23,798 nt of DNA from Bacillota bacterium (GTDB lineage: Bacteria > Bacillota > Clostridia > Christensenellales > Aristaeellaceae): contig JAEWRJ010000050.1 in the NCBI GenBank assembly GCA_023460055.1, positions 1 through 23,798 on the forward strand, given 5' to 3'. Below are positions 5,601 through 13,152 of this stretch, piece by piece. Both the position numbers and the translations under genes were made by a program. Every line of letters starts with the position of its first letter. The stretch's first letter is position 1. Under the pieces are notes generated by a model, which was not told the origin of the DNA, did no database searches, and saw nothing but the letters and a program-made list of their open reading frames with translations.

Positions 5601-7868
5601 ATGCGTCAGTTTGTCCGCCGCTGCGAAGACTTTATAATTCCGGGCTATGAGCCCTGGCTGTCCCGTCTGCTCAATGCCAGGGGGGTAGATAACGCGGAGG
5701 ATGCCGAGGCTTTTTTATGCCCCAGCCTTGACGCGCTGCATGATCCTCTGCTGCTCTCAGGCATGAGGGAAGCCGTAGCCCTGATCAGAGAGCTGGGCGC
5801 GCGGGGCGCCAGGGCGGTTGTTTACGGCGATTATGACGTGGATGGCATCTGTTCAAGCGTGATTGCCAGGGAAGCGCTGCAGGCGGCAGGCCTGAAAACA
5901 GTTGTATATATTCCCGACCGCCACACGGAGGGATACGGCATCAATGAGGAGGCTGTGCGCAGGCTGGCGGGAGAGGCAGAGCTTCTGCTGACTGTGGACT
6001 GCGGCGTCACCGCGGTCCATGAGGCTGCCCTCGCCAAAGAGCTTGGCCTGCGCCTGATCATTACTGACCACCATACGCCGCCGGACACGCTGCCCGTCGC
6101 CGATGCCCTGATCAACCCGATGCTGGGCGGATACCCCTTCCCTTCCCTGTGCGGGGCCGGCGTGGCATGGAAACTGAGCTGGGCGCTGCATGGCCTGACA
6201 TTTGCTAAAAACCAACTGGATATCGCTGCCCTGGCGACGATCGCTGATATGGTGCCCTTGCTGAGCGAAAACCGCGTGATCGCGTCCTTTGGTCTGAAGG
6301 GGATGGCGGATACGCCGCGCCTCGGACTGCGTGCCCTGATGAAGGTGAGCGGACTTGAAGAAGGGCGACCGGTTTCCGCTGACAGGGTCAGCTTTGGCCT
6401 CGCCCCGCGCCTCAACGCGGGAGGCAGGCTGTCCACCGCGCGGGACGGGCTTGATCTTTTATTGAGCAACCGCCCCGAGGAAGCGGCGGAACTGGCGCTG
6501 CGGCTCAACGACATCAACACCCGCCGCCGCCAGGAGGAAGCCCAGGTGATCAAGGAAGCGCGCGAGCAGATGCAGGGCATGGACTTGCTGCGCGCCAACA
6601 GCCTGGTGCTATGTGGAGAAGGCTGGAACAGCGGCGTGGTCGGCCTGGCTGCCGGAAAGCTGGCCGAGCAGTATGGCCTGCCGACGCTGGTGCTGTCACG
6701 GGATGGGGGCAAGGCGACCGGATCGGGGAGAACGGCTGGAGATATCGATCTGTATGCCGCGCTGCGTGACTGCGAAGACTTGTTCACTCGTTTTGGCGGT
6801 CACAGAGCCGCGGCGGGCATGAGCCTGGAGGCGGACAATCTGGAAGTGTTGCGCGGGCGCTTTGAAGCGGCTGTCGCGTCGCAGATGGATGGCCGCCCTC
6901 TGATTGCCCGCGTGAATTATGACGCGGAGCTTTCCTTATCCGATATCACCAGGGAAAACATCGAGCGCCTTGATATGCTGGCGCCCTTTGGTATAGGCAA
7001 TCCCAGCCCTGTTTTCCTGCTCTCGAGTGTGGAAAGGATATCCTGCCGCCGTGTAGGCGCTGATGAAAAGCACTTGAAACTCAGCCTGCGCTCGGGATCC
7101 GAAGTTCGTGAGGGCATTGCCTTTGGCATGGGGGAGCGGATGGAAAATATGCCGCCCAGCCTTCGGGCTGTCGTGCGCCTGAGCAACAACGAATTCAGGG
7201 GAAAAGTCACGCCGCAGTTTGAGCTGGTGGACTGCCAGGCGGGAGACGAAGCGTTTGAAAACAGACCCGAAACGGAGCAGGATACCTTGCTTGCGGATCT
7301 GGAAGCCATGATCTCCCTGCCGACAGGCAGCATACCCGAGGTCGACCCGCCCGGAGAGATCACGGGGCTTCAGGGCAAACTGCTGCTGTGCCGAAGTTTC
7401 GAAACCGCCTGCCGCATGCGCGCAATGTACCCGGATTATGATACAGCCCAGGGATTCTACGAGGATCCCCGGGGTGGGAGCGCTGTGCTTTACAATGTGC
7501 CAATCGATCGTATCAACGCGCCTTGCGATGCGATCATCTTTTGCGACGGTTTGGTCTGCGCGCGGGAAGCAGCCCTTGCTGCGGCGCGATTCCCAGGCGC
7601 CGCGATCTATGCCTTCCCGCGAACGCGGGGGCTTGAGGGTCTGCTTGGCTCTTTGAGTCACAGCCTGAATGAACTTCGAGAGATTTATGTTCAATTCAGG
7701 GCAGGGCATGGTATAATAGACGCAGGCCGCGGCCCGCGGCAGGCGCGTGCCGCGGCACTGATCTTTGAAGAAATCGGCCTGATCCGGCGCGCTCAGGGAA
7801 AGATCACCCTTGTGCCCGGCGCAAAGGCCGATCCCAAAGGCAGCATGGTATTCAAGTGTTTGAAATGA
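5601..7868 (+). CDS. recJ: RecJ single-stranded-DNA 5'-3' exonuclease
   Basis: A 755-residue DHH/DHHA1 exonuclease acting in recombination and repair. DHH-family motifs are intact: VVYGDYDVDG (73-82), LLTVDCG (129-135), ITDHHTPPDTLP (154-165), ATIADMVPL (212-220) and LAPRLNAGGRLS (268-279). The DHHA1 part shows GWNSGVVGLAAGKLAEQYG followed by GKATGSGRT and FGGHRAAAGMS, and an OB-like region comes next. The last 190 residues form the C-terminal domain seen in Bacillota RecJ, ending with a winged-helix-like stretch (EIGLIRRAQGKITLVPG). Length is close to the Bacillus enzyme. Two adjacent ATGs exist (5598 and 5601); 5601 gives the better 5-base spacing from AAGGAG. It follows the SecF-like gene and overlaps the Shine-Dalgarno of rel, the usual clostridial context except that apt is missing. 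Confidence 0.96.
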   Translation: MRQFVRRCEDFIIPGYEPWLSRLLNARGVDNAEDAEAFLCPSLDALHDPLLLSGMREAVALIRELGARGARAVVYGDYDVDGICSSVIAREALQAAGLKTVVYIPDRHTEGYGINEEAVRRLAGEAELLLTVDCGVTAVHEAALAKELGLRLIITDHHTPPDTLPVADALINPMLGGYPFPSLCGAGVAWKLSWALHGLTFAKNQLDIAALATIADMVPLLSENRVIASFGLKGMADTPRLGLRALMKVSGLEEGRPVSADRVSFGLAPRLNAGGRLSTARDGLDLLLSNRPEEAAELALRLNDINTRRRQEEAQVIKEAREQMQGMDLLRANSLVLCGEGWNSGVVGLAAGKLAEQYGLPTLVLSRDGGKATGSGRTAGDIDLYAALRDCEDLFTRFGGHRAAAGMSLEADNLEVLRGRFEAAVASQMDGRPLIARVNYDAELSLSDITRENIERLDMLAPFGIGNPSPVFLLSSVERISCRRVGADEKHLKLSLRSGSEVREGIAFGMGERMENMPPSLRAVVRLSNNEFRGKVTPQFELVDCQAGDEAFENRPETEQDTLLADLEAMISLPTGSIPEVDPPGEITGLQGKLLLCRSFETACRMRAMYPDYDTAQGFYEDPRGGSAVLYNVPIDRINAPCDAIIFCDGLVCAREAALAAARFPGAAIYAFPRTRGLEGLLGSLSHSLNELREIYVQFRAGHGIIDAGRGPRQARAAALIFEEIGLIRRAQGKITLVPGAKADPKGSMVFKCLK
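7690..7717 (+). promoter_or_regulatory. Candidate internal promoter within recJ, upstream of rel
   Basis: A perfect TATAAT (7712-7717) has an extended TG (TGGTATAAT) but only a weak -35 (TTCAAT, 7690-7695, 16-base spacing). GC-rich palindromes follow at 7726-7740 (7-base arms around one C) and 7747-7758 (perfect 12 bases). It would give rel a leader of about 150 bases. The sequence also encodes RecJ, so chance is possible. Confidence 0.4.
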
Positions 7869-7877
7869 GGAGACTTC

Positions 7878-10067
7878 GTGGCACGCAGCAAATTTGATTG
7901 CCTCTCTCTGGAAGAGATGCTCGCTCGGATGTCCCAGTATAATCCGGGCGCTGATTTGACTGTGGTTGAAAAGGCATTCCACTTCGCGCAAAAGGCTCAT
8001 GAGGGCCAGGTACGAAAGAGCGGTGAGCCTTATTTCAGCCATCCTCAGCATGTCGCCAGCATTTTGGTCGAGATCATGCTGGACGCGCCGACCGTCGCCG
8101 CGGGGCTGATGCACGACACGGTGGAGGATGTGGAAGGCGTCACTCTTGAACTCATCGAGAAGGAGTTTGGCAAGGAGATTGCGGAGCTTGTCGACGGGGT
8201 GACCAAGCTGGGCCACCTCAATTTCACGGACCGCGAGGAGCAGCAGGCCGAATCCCTGCGCAAGATGATCCTGGCGATGGGCCGCGATATCCGCGTGGTG
8301 CTCATCAAGCTGGCCGACAGGCTGCACAACATGCGCACCCTCGCCTTCCAGCCAGTTGACAGGCAGGTCGCCATTGCCAATGAGACGCTTGATATCTACG
8401 CCCCCATCGCCCACCGCCTGGGCGTTTACACCATCAAGCAGGAAATTGAAGATCTGGCGCTGCGCTACATTGATCCCGAAGGCTACCGGGAGGTAGCGCA
8501 TAAGGTGGGGGTCAGGCGGGTTGAGCGCGAGGAGCAGATCAGGCATATCATCGAGAGCCTCACCGAGAAGCTCAATGAAATGGGCATTAAGAACTTTGAG
8601 ATGGAAGGCCGGCCCAAGCACCTCTACAGCATCTACCGCAAGATGGTCATCCAGAACAAGCATTTTGACCAGATCTATGACCTCATTGCCGTGCGCGTGC
8701 TGGTTGACAGCATACCGGATTGCTACTCGGTCCTTGGCGCTGTCCATACGCTGTGGAACCAGGTACCGGGCCGATTCAAGGATTATATTTCGGTCCCCAA
8801 GAACAACATGTACCAGTCGCTGCACACCACCCTGATCGGCGGGCGCAGCATCCCCACGCCCTTTGAGGTGCAGGTGCGCACCTATGAAATGCACCGCGTA
8901 GCTGAGTACGGCATCGCCGCGCACTGGAACTACAAGGAGGGCGTATCGGGCAGCGGGCTTGATAAAAAGCTCTACTGGCTCCGACAGATCCTCGACTGGC
9001 AGTCGGAGACCCGAGACAGCAAGGAGTTTATCGACGGCCTGCGCACCGACCTGTTCAGCGGCGAGGTTTTTGTGTTTACGCCCAAAGGCGACATCATCAA
9101 CATGCAGCGCGGGGCAACCCCGCTTGATTTCGCCTACCGCATCCACTCAGCCGTCGGCAATGCCTGCGTGGGTGCCAAGGTCAACGGGCGCATTGTGCCC
9201 CTCGATACGGAGCTTAACACGGGAGACCGTGTAGAGGTCATGACCTCGTCCGCCTCCAAAGGCCCCAGCATGGACTGGCTTAATGTGGTCAAAACACAGC
9301 AGGCCAAGGCCAAGATCCGGCAGTTCTTTAAAAAGGAACTGCACGGCGAGAATGTCACCAAGGGCAAGGAGATGCTGGAACGTGAGGCAAAGCGCCGCGG
9401 CGTCAAGCTGGGCGAGCTCACCCGTGCCGAGTACCTTGAGTCGATCTACAAAAAATACAGCTTTGATGATCTGGAGACCCTGTACGCCGCTGTCGGTTTT
9501 GGCGGCTTGACATCCCTGTATGTTATTTCCCGTCTTGTGGAAGAGCAAAAGAGCGAATCTGAAAAGACGGAGAAAAAAGCGCCTTCGCTTCCCGAGCCCA
9601 GCGAGGTCCTGCGTCAGGGCAAGCCCACTCACGGCATCTATGTGGAGGGCGGCGCCGGCATGCTTGTGCGTTTCGCGCATTGCTGTAACCCCGTGCCGGG
9701 GGATGAGATCGTGGGTTACATCACCCGCGGCCGCGGGGTGACTGTGCATAAGTCGGACTGCGTCAATGCCATCAACTCCGAGCCTGAACGCGCTGTGCGT
9801 GTCAGCTGGGCTGAGGAGGGCACCGGCACCTTCAGCGCGTCAGTGCGTATTGTTGCCTATGACCATCCCAGCCTCCTTGGCGAGATCACGGTGTTTGTTT
9901 CCGATATGGGCGCGCCGGTCAGCGCGGTATCCATGCGGGCCAATAAAAACGGCACGGTCACCATCCACATGGTGCTTCAGGTTTCCAGCAAAGAGCAGCT
10001 GCGCCAGGCTGTCACGCGCATCCAGAAGCGTTCGGATGTGCTGGAGGCGTTCAGAAGCGTCAGCTGA
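7878..10067 (+). CDS. relA: Rel bifunctional (p)ppGpp synthetase/hydrolase
   Basis: A 729-residue long RSH protein controlling the stringent response at the ribosome. The hydrolase HD domain is intact: SHPQHVA (54-60), HDTVED (79-84) and LADRLHNMRT (145-154). The synthetase domain shows PKHLYSIYRKM (246-256), the RFKD signature (299-302) typical of bifunctional rather than synthetase-only enzymes, YQSLHTT (312-318) and EVQVRT (330-335). TGS (about 389-455), a Cys-containing zinc-finger-like region (HCCNPVPGD, 601-609) and a C-terminal ACT domain (about 650-729) follow. Translation starts at GTG, 5 bases after a GAGGAG that overlaps the recJ stop. dtd follows after 30 bases. The symbol follows Bacillota usage; the enzyme is functionally Rel. 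Confidence 0.97.
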   Translation: MARSKFDCLSLEEMLARMSQYNPGADLTVVEKAFHFAQKAHEGQVRKSGEPYFSHPQHVASILVEIMLDAPTVAAGLMHDTVEDVEGVTLELIEKEFGKEIAELVDGVTKLGHLNFTDREEQQAESLRKMILAMGRDIRVVLIKLADRLHNMRTLAFQPVDRQVAIANETLDIYAPIAHRLGVYTIKQEIEDLALRYIDPEGYREVAHKVGVRRVEREEQIRHIIESLTEKLNEMGIKNFEMEGRPKHLYSIYRKMVIQNKHFDQIYDLIAVRVLVDSIPDCYSVLGAVHTLWNQVPGRFKDYISVPKNNMYQSLHTTLIGGRSIPTPFEVQVRTYEMHRVAEYGIAAHWNYKEGVSGSGLDKKLYWLRQILDWQSETRDSKEFIDGLRTDLFSGEVFVFTPKGDIINMQRGATPLDFAYRIHSAVGNACVGAKVNGRIVPLDTELNTGDRVEVMTSSASKGPSMDWLNVVKTQQAKAKIRQFFKKELHGENVTKGKEMLEREAKRRGVKLGELTRAEYLESIYKKYSFDDLETLYAAVGFGGLTSLYVISRLVEEQKSESEKTEKKAPSLPEPSEVLRQGKPTHGIYVEGGAGMLVRFAHCCNPVPGDEIVGYITRGRGVTVHKSDCVNAINSEPERAVRVSWAEEGTGTFSASVRIVAYDHPSLLGEITVFVSDMGAPVSAVSMRANKNGTVTIHMVLQVSSKEQLRQAVTRIQKRSDVLEAFRSVS

Positions 10068-10097
10068 CAAGTTTATCAATATAGTTCAGGAGCATCT

Positions 10098-10550
10098 ATG
10101 CGAAGCGTTGTACAAAGGGTAAGCTATGCCCGTGTCAGTGTGGACGGGGAACATGTGTCCCGGATCGGACGGGGCTTGATGGCCCTTTTGGGCGTTGAAG
10201 CCGGAGACGATGAGAAGGACGCTGTCTATTTGGCCGATAAGATCGCCAAGCTCCGCATTTTTGAGGACGCGGAGGGCAAGATGAACCTTTCCGTGAAAGA
10301 CGCGGGCGGCGAGGTGATGGTAGTCAGCCAATTTACTTTGCTGGGCGACGCGCGTGGCCAGAACCGCCCCGGCTTTACCCGGGCGGAGCAGCCTGATCAG
10401 GCGGAGCGCCTTTGCGAAGCTTGCTGTAAGCGGCTAGAAGAAGCTTGGGGCTTTCAGGTGGCGCGCGGGCGTTTCCGGGCGCACATGAAGGTGGAGCTGC
10501 TCAACGACGGCCCTGTGACCCTGCTGCTTGACAGCAAAAAGAATTTCTAA
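10098..10550 (+). CDS. dtd: D-aminoacyl-tRNA deacylase
   Basis: A 150-residue Dtd1-type deacylase that removes D-amino acids and Gly mischarged on tRNA. The family's active-site elements are present: SQFTL (about 77-81) and NDGPVT (135-140, holding the Gly-cisPro pair). The N-terminus MRSVVQRVSYARVSVDG is typical, as is the ending LLLDSKKNF. Length equals the family norm. CAGGAG lies about 6 bases before the ATG. It sits between rel and a metallo-hydrolase, the common clostridial order. Confidence 0.96.
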   Translation: MRSVVQRVSYARVSVDGEHVSRIGRGLMALLGVEAGDDEKDAVYLADKIAKLRIFEDAEGKMNLSVKDAGGEVMVVSQFTLLGDARGQNRPGFTRAEQPDQAERLCEACCKRLEEAWGFQVARGRFRAHMKVELLNDGPVTLLLDSKKNF

Positions 10551-10561
10551 GGGAGTACACG

Positions 10562-11131
10562 ATGATTGTAAAGGTGATCCCTAACGGGGAATTGCAGGAG
10601 AACTGCTATATTTTAACCCTCCCGGGCCGCGATGACACTATCCTGATCGATCCCGGCAGCGAGCCGGAAAATATCCGCGCGGAGCTTGGCTCGAAGAAGG
10701 TCGCGGCCATTTTGCTGACCCACGGTCATTGGGACCATACGGGGGCACTGAAGGATTTTCCCGGTGTGCCGATCTATATCCATGAGCTGGACGCGCCGAT
10801 GCTGTCGGTCAGACACTTCAGCGCGGGAGGCTATCACAGGCAGCTGGAAGAGCGCCCGGCTCCGACAGATTTTGTGACCGAGGGGCAGATTCTCAAGATC
10901 GCAGGCCTGACATTACAGGTGATCCACACCCCCGGACATACACCCGGCGGTGTGTGCTACATAGCAGGCAGCGATATATTCACAGGAGATACCATCTTTG
11001 ACGGTGATTACGGCCGCACGGATCTGCCGGGAGGGTCGATGCAGCAGATGCGCCAGTCCCTTCGCCGGCTGCTTGCCATGCAAGGGCTGTATGCCCACCC
11101 CGGACACGGCGCGAGCTTTTTTATCTCATGA
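10562..11131 (+). CDS. MBL-fold hydrolase (glyoxalase II-like), shortened C-terminus
   Basis: A 189-residue cytoplasmic metallo-beta-lactamase-fold protein related to YqgX/glyoxalase II. Metal ligands are all visible: THGHWDH (53-59), HTPGHTPGG (122-130), FTGDTIF (140-146, D143) and HPGHG (179-183). The exact substrate is not predictable; relatives hydrolyse S-lactoylglutathione-like or bacillithiol thioesters. Family members usually continue for about 20 residues past GHG with a TT-x-x-E-type segment, but this one stops six residues after it (ASFFIS). The end overlaps hemZ as ATGA. The start has GGGAG about 6 bases upstream. See the finding on the T6 run. Confidence 0.88.
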   Translation: MIVKVIPNGELQENCYILTLPGRDDTILIDPGSEPENIRAELGSKKVAAILLTHGHWDHTGALKDFPGVPIYIHELDAPMLSVRHFSAGGYHRQLEERPAPTDFVTEGQILKIAGLTLQVIHTPGHTPGGVCYIAGSDIFTGDTIFDGDYGRTDLPGGSMQQMRQSLRRLLAMQGLYAHPGHGASFFIS

Positions 11132-12573
11132 GGCTGTGGACGGATACGCCCAGGGCGGATTTTGGCAAGGAAATGTATGATGTTACGGGCATTTTTTATC
11201 CTGATGTTGACCTTGCGCAGGGCCCTGATGATGCCGATCTAAGCCTTGTACACCTGGAAGAGGAAAAAGGCAGACTGCGAACAACGAGCCTTAAGCTAAG
11301 CGGCCTGCTGCAGGCGGAAACTGTCTATACAGATCCTGTATTGCCTGATCCTGTCAGGGATAAACGCCTGTGCAAGCGCCGGCTGAAGCTGGCGCTCTAT
11401 CAGCTTTTGAAAGATGTGAAAGGCATGCAGCCTCCCTGGGGGGCTTTGACGGGCATCCGCCCTACCCGCCTGGTTTATGAAAAGATGGCGGAAGGAATGG
11501 ATCTTGAGGAGGCGCTTGCCCATGTGGGAGAAGAATATGATGTCACCCCCCAAAAGACCTCATTGCTGGGGATGACGGTGAAAGCCCAGCAGTCGCTTGA
11601 GAAGGCCGGTGATGACGAGGTCGATCTCTATATCGGCATTCCTTTTTGCGAAAGCCGATGCCGTTACTGCAGCTTTATCAGCGCGCAGGTAGGGAGCGGG
11701 CAGCTGCTTGATCCCTATACCCGGGCGCTGGAAGGAGAGATCGCCGCGGTGATCCGGCTGATCAGAGAAAAGAAGCTGCGTCCCCGCGCATTCTATATGG
11801 GCGGCGGCACGCCGACGGCCCTCAACCCCATGCAGCTGGACAGAGTCCTTCAGGCCGCGAAACCTCTGATCGACGCCTGCTGTGAGTCGACCGTGGAAGC
11901 AGGCCGCCCCGACAGCATGACGCGCGAGCGGCTGGAGGTACTCAAACGCCACGGGATCAGCCGCATATCCGTCAACCCGCAGACCATACACGATGTCACC
12001 CTTGATCTGATAGGCCGCCGCCATACGCACTCGCAGACAGAAGAGGCCTTCGGCCTGGCCCGCTCCATGGGCTTTGACCATATCAACATGGACCTGATCG
12101 CCGGCCTGCCCGGTGAAACGCCTGATATGTTCCGCCGGACCCTTGACTGGGTGAAGCGCAGTTCGCCTGAGAGTCTGACCGTGCATACGCTGTGCGTCAA
12201 GCGCTCCAGTGACATGCATCGCTGGCAGGATAGCCTGCCGCCGGGCGAAGCGGTGGAAGAAATGGTCAGGATGGGGCTGGATGCGGCGCTTTCTCTGGGC
12301 ATGAAACCCTATTACCTTTACCGGCAAAAGCACATGGCGGGCAACCTGGAGAATGTCGGATACGCCAGGCCCGGCATGGAGTGCCTGTATAACGTGGACA
12401 CCATGGAGGATACCCTGAGCGTACTGGCAATGGGGGCGGGCGGTATCTCAAAGAGGGTCACGCCCGGGCGGGTCATGGTGTACCGGGCGGCCAATGTGAA
12501 GGAGATCAGCCAGTATATAGGGCGTGTCGATGAAATGGCGCAGCGCAAGCGCGATCTGTGGTCAGACATTTGA
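11128..12573 (+). CDS. hemZ: HemZ-type coproporphyrinogen dehydrogenase-like radical SAM protein
   Basis: A 481-residue radical SAM protein of the HemZ subgroup of oxygen-independent coproporphyrinogen III oxidase-like enzymes. The N-terminal 160 residues form the HemZ-specific region with the GIRPTRLV signature (109-116). The [4Fe-4S]/SAM motif CxxxCxYC is C174-C178-C181 (PFCESRCRYCSF), and GGGTPT (225-230) binds SAM. HINMDLIAGLPGE, the YLYRQK stretch and GNLENVGYA are further family motifs. Annotated HemZ proteins convert coproporphyrinogen III to protoporphyrinogen IX, but related HemW proteins are heme chaperones, so the in vivo role is uncertain. No Shine-Dalgarno is evident; the 4-base ATGA overlap with the upstream gene suggests coupling. 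A hairpin follows. hisS, often next in Clostridia, is absent. Confidence 0.9.
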   Translation: MRLWTDTPRADFGKEMYDVTGIFYPDVDLAQGPDDADLSLVHLEEEKGRLRTTSLKLSGLLQAETVYTDPVLPDPVRDKRLCKRRLKLALYQLLKDVKGMQPPWGALTGIRPTRLVYEKMAEGMDLEEALAHVGEEYDVTPQKTSLLGMTVKAQQSLEKAGDDEVDLYIGIPFCESRCRYCSFISAQVGSGQLLDPYTRALEGEIAAVIRLIREKKLRPRAFYMGGGTPTALNPMQLDRVLQAAKPLIDACCESTVEAGRPDSMTRERLEVLKRHGISRISVNPQTIHDVTLDLIGRRHTHSQTEEAFGLARSMGFDHINMDLIAGLPGETPDMFRRTLDWVKRSSPESLTVHTLCVKRSSDMHRWQDSLPPGEAVEEMVRMGLDAALSLGMKPYYLYRQKHMAGNLENVGYARPGMECLYNVDTMEDTLSVLAMGAGGISKRVTPGRVMVYRAANVKEISQYIGRVDEMAQRKRDLWSDI

Positions 12574-12575
12574 CC

Positions 12576-12611
12576 ATATTGGGCCTCAGGCAACAGCCTG
12601 GGGTCCAATAT
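12576..12611 (+). terminator. Hairpin after hemZ
   Basis: A 16-bp stem (12576-12591 with 12596-12611, two G-T wobbles) and 4-base AACA loop sit 3 bases after the hemZ stop. The following TATTAG is not a real T-run, so termination may be inefficient. It cleanly marks the end of the recJ-rel-dtd-hemZ block. Confidence 0.6.
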
Positions 12612-12640
12612 TATTAGCATAAGCTAACCGTGTCCACTTA

Positions 12641-12669
12641 TTGACATGAAAAGGCCAGGATGCTATTCT
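12641..12669 (+). promoter_or_regulatory. Promoter of the rrf2-isc-hflX operon
   Basis: A consensus TTGACA (12641-12646), 17-base spacer and TATTCT (12664-12669), with an extended TG before the -10. Transcription would begin near 12676, just before the palindrome. Confidence 0.8.
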
Positions 12670-12679
12670 TTCCAGGAAA

Positions 12680-12698
12680 CCCGATAAAATTTATCGGG
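12680..12698. promoter_or_regulatory. Perfect palindromic operator, likely for the Rrf2 regulator
   Basis: CCCGATAAAATTTATCGGG has perfect 9-base arms around one central A. It overlaps the expected transcription start region and ends 28 bases before the rrf2 start codon. Rrf2 regulators such as IscR commonly bind palindromes in their own promoters; assignment to this regulator is inference. Confidence 0.7.
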
Positions 12699-12726
12699 AT
12701 TCGATCGGAAAGGAGTGGCAAGGGTT

Positions 12727-13152
12727 TTGAAGCTCTCTACACGCGGGCAGTACGCGCTGCACGCGATGATATTTTTAGCCAAGCACCGCATGGACGGGCC
12801 CCAGCCGCTGAAAACCATCGCGGAAGACGGCCTGCCCGAGCAGTACCTTGAGCAATTGCTGGGCACCCTTCGAAGGGCGGGCCTGGTCACCACGGTGCGC
12901 GGCGCGGCGGGCGGCTACAGTTTATCAGGCGATCCCTCCCAGATCACAGTGGCGCACATTATTGAGGCGACGGAAGGGCCTGTCAGCCTGGCCGAATGCG
13001 CTGAGGATGAAGGCCATTGCGGCAAGGGCAGCGACTGCCAGACCAGGCGCACCTGGCGCTACCTCACCGAGAGCATCAACAGCCTCATGCAGGGCATTAC
13101 CCTGTCAGATATCCTTGAAAATAAACCTTATGCCAAAGGAGTACACGCCTGA
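12727..13152 (+). CDS. Rrf2-family (IscR-like) Fe-S-sensing transcriptional regulator
   Basis: A 141-residue regulator with an N-terminal winged helix-turn-helix. Residues 30-66 include IAEDGLPEQYLEQLLGTLRR and RGAAGGY, as in IscR/CymR. Three cysteines (C91, C98, C104) are spaced like the IscR [2Fe-2S] ligands, so it probably senses cluster status. The start is taken as TTG at 12727, giving MKLSTRGQYAL, which matches the usual Rrf2 N-terminus and lies 11 bases after AAGGAG. The in-frame GTG at 12715 overlaps that Shine-Dalgarno. The stop overlaps the iscS ATG. A palindrome in its promoter suggests autoregulation of the whole operon. An IscR-type function fits the iscS-iscU neighbours better than a cysteine-metabolism CymR role. 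Confidence 0.9.
   Translation: MKLSTRGQYALHAMIFLAKHRMDGPQPLKTIAEDGLPEQYLEQLLGTLRRAGLVTTVRGAAGGYSLSGDPSQITVAHIIEATEGPVSLAECAEDEGHCGKGSDCQTRRTWRYLTESINSLMQGITLSDILENKPYAKGVHA

Noticed and set aside
6936..9146. 736-codon open frame on the minus strand
   Set aside because: It is antisense to recJ and rel, both clear genes. GC-rich codon bias makes long antisense frames, and the translation shows no family motifs.
12715..12726. GTG at 12715 as the rrf2 start
   Set aside because: It overlaps the Shine-Dalgarno, and the TTG at 12727 yields the typical Rrf2 N-terminus MKLSTRGQYAL.
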